Below are positions 13,558 through 15,280 of a stretch of 15,280 nt of DNA, piece by piece. A model generated the notes under the pieces. That model searched no databases. It worked only from the letters and a program-made list of their open reading frames with translations, and was not told where the DNA came from. Each line of letters starts with the position of its first letter. Position 1 is the first letter of the stretch. Source of the DNA: Dehalococcoidales bacterium (GTDB lineage Bacteria > Chloroflexota > Dehalococcoidia > Dehalococcoidales > RBG-16-60-22); NCBI GenBank assembly GCA_030615475.1, contig JAUWZF010000005.1, positions 1 to 15,280 of the forward strand, written 5' to 3'. The position numbers and the translations under genes were made by a program.

Positions 13558-15054
13558 ATGAGAAGTTGTAGGTGCCTGGCTTTAGCGGGGCTTATTCTGG
13601 CATTACTGATATTGATTGGAGCCTGCAAGTCGGCTCCGGCCATCCCCCGGACGCCGGAACCCTCTCCCGCGGCGGTAACAGAACCAGCCCCTCAAATAAC
13701 CGCTCCCCGGGAAACCACCCCCGAGATTGCTCCTGAGCCACCGGCAGCTACGCCCGAAACCCCACCCTCTCAGTCGAAAGAGTCGCCGCCGCCATCGGTA
13801 GAGCCGACCGTCATATCCGAAGAGTTCTGGCAGACTTTCCAGAGCCGCTTCGGTTTTATGCCGGCCTTCCTTGATTTTCAAAGCGCCCGTGATGCCGGCG
13901 GCGCTTATGACCGACCCCACTTCGAGCTGTTTCAATGGGGCATGATTGAAAAAGAACCCGGATTTTTCGACTTCTTCGAGACGGATAACTACGTCCGGCA
14001 GGCCCAGTCTCACGGTATGCATATCCTGGCGAACATCCAGCCCTTCGCCCACTGGGACCAGGCGCAGTGCCACCAGGATTTACTTCCACCGGACCAGCCC
14101 GGAGACCCCCGTTTTTTCACTACCAAGGGCAAGCCCTGTGACATGGAGGGATATAAAAACTTTGTTATTAAACTTGTGGAAAGGTACGACGGCGACGGCA
14201 TCGACGATATGCCGGGTCTGACCTTCCCCATCAAGCACTGGGAAGTAATGAACGAGCCGGAATTCAGTACGGGAATGCTCATCTTTTTCCAGGGTGACGC
14301 TGCCGACTACTTCGAAATATTGAAGACCACCCATGAAGCTGTTAAATACGCCGACCCCGAAGCTTACGTGGTGCAGGGAGGCATGGCGGGGATGATGGAA
14401 ATAGACATCACCTTCTGGCAAGAGGTCTTCGACCTGGGCGGTGCCGACTACCTAGATATCATGAATATGCATTCCATCGGCCACGGCGAGCATCTGAATA
14501 TCCCCGCCTTTAGGCAATTCCTGGACAGCAACGGAATTCAGGGTAAGCCGATATGGGTAACCGAGGTGCAGTATCAGCAGTCCCATGAAACACAGGACTA
14601 TAACAACGAGGACTTCGCGGAAATACTGGCCCGCAGCTATATCTTTGCCCTGGCCAACGGCGTGGACAAGCTTTTTTACGTCAATATCAAGATGCCGCCG
14701 ATATTCGGCGGAGGCGGGCCACCCTTCGACGAGAGGTCAGCATTAATAAAGGATAACGGCGAGAAATCCGCCCTCTTCCATGCTCACGCGACCATTGCCG
14801 GGATACTGGGAGACCTGAGCGAAGACGACACGGTAGAAATAATCAGGGAAAGAGTGGGCAGCTGGCATATCGAGGCGGGGCAATATAAATTCGTTATCCA
14901 GGGCAGGACGGTTTACGCCCTCTGGGGCAGCGGCTCCCTGCCCGCGGAAATAACCGGAGAAGTCAGGGTAATCGACATCACCGGTGCCGAGAGGGTAGCC
15001 GACGCCGCCTCGCTGCGGTTGAGCGACAGCCCGATATTCGTCCTGCCCGAGTAG
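13558..15054 (+). CDS. Lipoprotein with a clan GH-A-like glycoside hydrolase domain
   Basis: This 498-residue protein starts with a hydrophobic signal and the lipobox LIGAC, so C23 should be lipidated and the protein held outside the membrane. Residues 24-80 are a Pro/Glu/Thr-rich linker. The rest reads as a TIM-barrel glycosidase: HFELFQWGMIEKEPGFFDF near 122 resembles the opening of such barrels, NEP (232-234) gives a candidate acid/base E233, and WVTEVQ puts E336 as candidate nucleophile about 100 residues later, the usual arrangement of clan GH-A retaining enzymes. Between them are HWEV and MNMHSIGHGEH. Exact family (GH39, GH5 or another) and substrate cannot be assigned by eye. The ribosome site is weak (GGCGG). 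It is transcribed alone, with no polysaccharide genes around it in view. Confidence 0.75.
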   Translation: MRSCRCLALAGLILALLILIGACKSAPAIPRTPEPSPAAVTEPAPQITAPRETTPEIAPEPPAATPETPPSQSKESPPPSVEPTVISEEFWQTFQSRFGFMPAFLDFQSARDAGGAYDRPHFELFQWGMIEKEPGFFDFFETDNYVRQAQSHGMHILANIQPFAHWDQAQCHQDLLPPDQPGDPRFFTTKGKPCDMEGYKNFVIKLVERYDGDGIDDMPGLTFPIKHWEVMNEPEFSTGMLIFFQGDAADYFEILKTTHEAVKYADPEAYVVQGGMAGMMEIDITFWQEVFDLGGADYLDIMNMHSIGHGEHLNIPAFRQFLDSNGIQGKPIWVTEVQYQQSHETQDYNNEDFAEILARSYIFALANGVDKLFYVNIKMPPIFGGGGPPFDERSALIKDNGEKSALFHAHATIAGILGDLSEDDTVEIIRERVGSWHIEAGQYKFVIQGRTVYALWGSGSLPAEITGEVRVIDITGAERVADAASLRLSDSPIFVLPE

Positions 15055-15093
15055 ACGTAGCGCATACCCGCCGTCTTCTGATAAAATCCTTAC

Positions 15094-15280
15094 ATGAGTC
15101 GCGTCACCATGTTCACCGGCAAGGGAGGAGTCGGCAAGACGACCTGCTCCGCCGCCACGGCGTTACACCATGCCGCTTCGGGGCCGACCCTGACCATCTC
15201 CACCGACGCCACGCCTTCGTTATCGCACATCTTCGAGGTAGCCGATAAGCAAAAACCCGCCCGGGTCATGCCGCGCCTCT
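15094..15280 (+). CDS. ArsA/GET3-type anion-transporting ATPase, N-terminus (runs off window)
   Basis: Only 62 residues are visible. The frame opens MSRVTMFTGKGGVGKTTCSAA, giving the deviant Walker A GKGGVGKTT at residues 9-17, and continues with TLTISTDATPSLSHIFEV, corresponding to the STDPAHSL segment of ArsA/GET3 proteins. The usual DPAHSL is altered to DATPSL. The family includes the arsenite-pump ATPase and tail-anchored-protein targeting factors; no arsenic genes are in view, so no specific role is given. No Shine-Dalgarno site is seen before the ATG, 39 bases after the lipoprotein gene. Confidence 0.8.
   Translation, partial: MSRVTMFTGKGGVGKTTCSAATALHHAASGPTLTISTDATPSLSHIFEVADKQKPARVMPRL

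Noticed and set aside
13603..14073. Minus-strand open frame of 156 codons, Arg/Gly-rich
   Set aside because: It is the complement of the Pro-rich linker and barrel start of the lipoprotein; the composition is explained by that.
1..15280. Possible defence system, prophage or mobile island
   Set aside because: No integrase, transposase, phage, toxin-antitoxin or CRISPR-like sequence was found; genes are metabolic or housekeeping.

Overview
The window is 15.3 kb of bacterial DNA of medium GC content, densely packed, with Shine-Dalgarno sites in front of most genes. No tRNA, rRNA, CRISPR array or insertion sequence is visible. A thiamine-dependent 2-oxoacid oxidoreductase of the ferredoxin type and a molybdopterin oxidoreductase with an NrfD-type membrane partner suggest an anaerobe. 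The overall gene style reminds me of Chloroflexota (Dehalococcoidia-like), but that is an impression, not something shown here.

Layout. The left edge holds the N-terminal half of recN (minus strand, running off the window), with a DUF72/YecE-like gene just upstream of it. From 1.9 to 9.9 kb runs a minus-strand series read from right to left: marR, then the gamma, delta, alpha and beta subunits of a 2-oxoacid:acceptor oxidoreductase, then the catalytic, iron-sulfur and NrfD-type membrane subunits of a molybdopterin oxidoreductase. A hairpin terminator near 1.84 kb closes it. Divergent from marR, on the plus strand, is a phenylacetate-CoA ligase with a small helical protein directly behind it and a strong terminator. 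Further right come a MATE transporter, a short minus-strand ORF that may be a TatD-like remnant, a lipoprotein with a clan GH-A-like glycosidase domain, and the start of an ArsA/GET3-type ATPase.

How the genes fit together. The central block has the gene content of the anaerobic phenylacetate (pad) pathway of denitrifying Aromatoleum/Thauera. A ligase makes phenylacetyl-CoA. A membrane-attached molybdenum enzyme (PadBCD type) oxidises it to phenylglyoxylate. A four-subunit oxoacid oxidoreductase (PadEFGI type) converts that to benzoyl-CoA and CO2. The regulator is a MarR protein whose own predicted promoter overlaps a palindrome. Two features support the reading: the molybdenum subunit has no Tat signal, as expected for a cytoplasmic CoA-ester substrate, and the subunit order matches PadE-F-G-(H)-I, with the NADH-linked PadH missing between alpha and beta. 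The substrate is inferred from gene content; related arylacetates or branched 2-oxoacids cannot be excluded.
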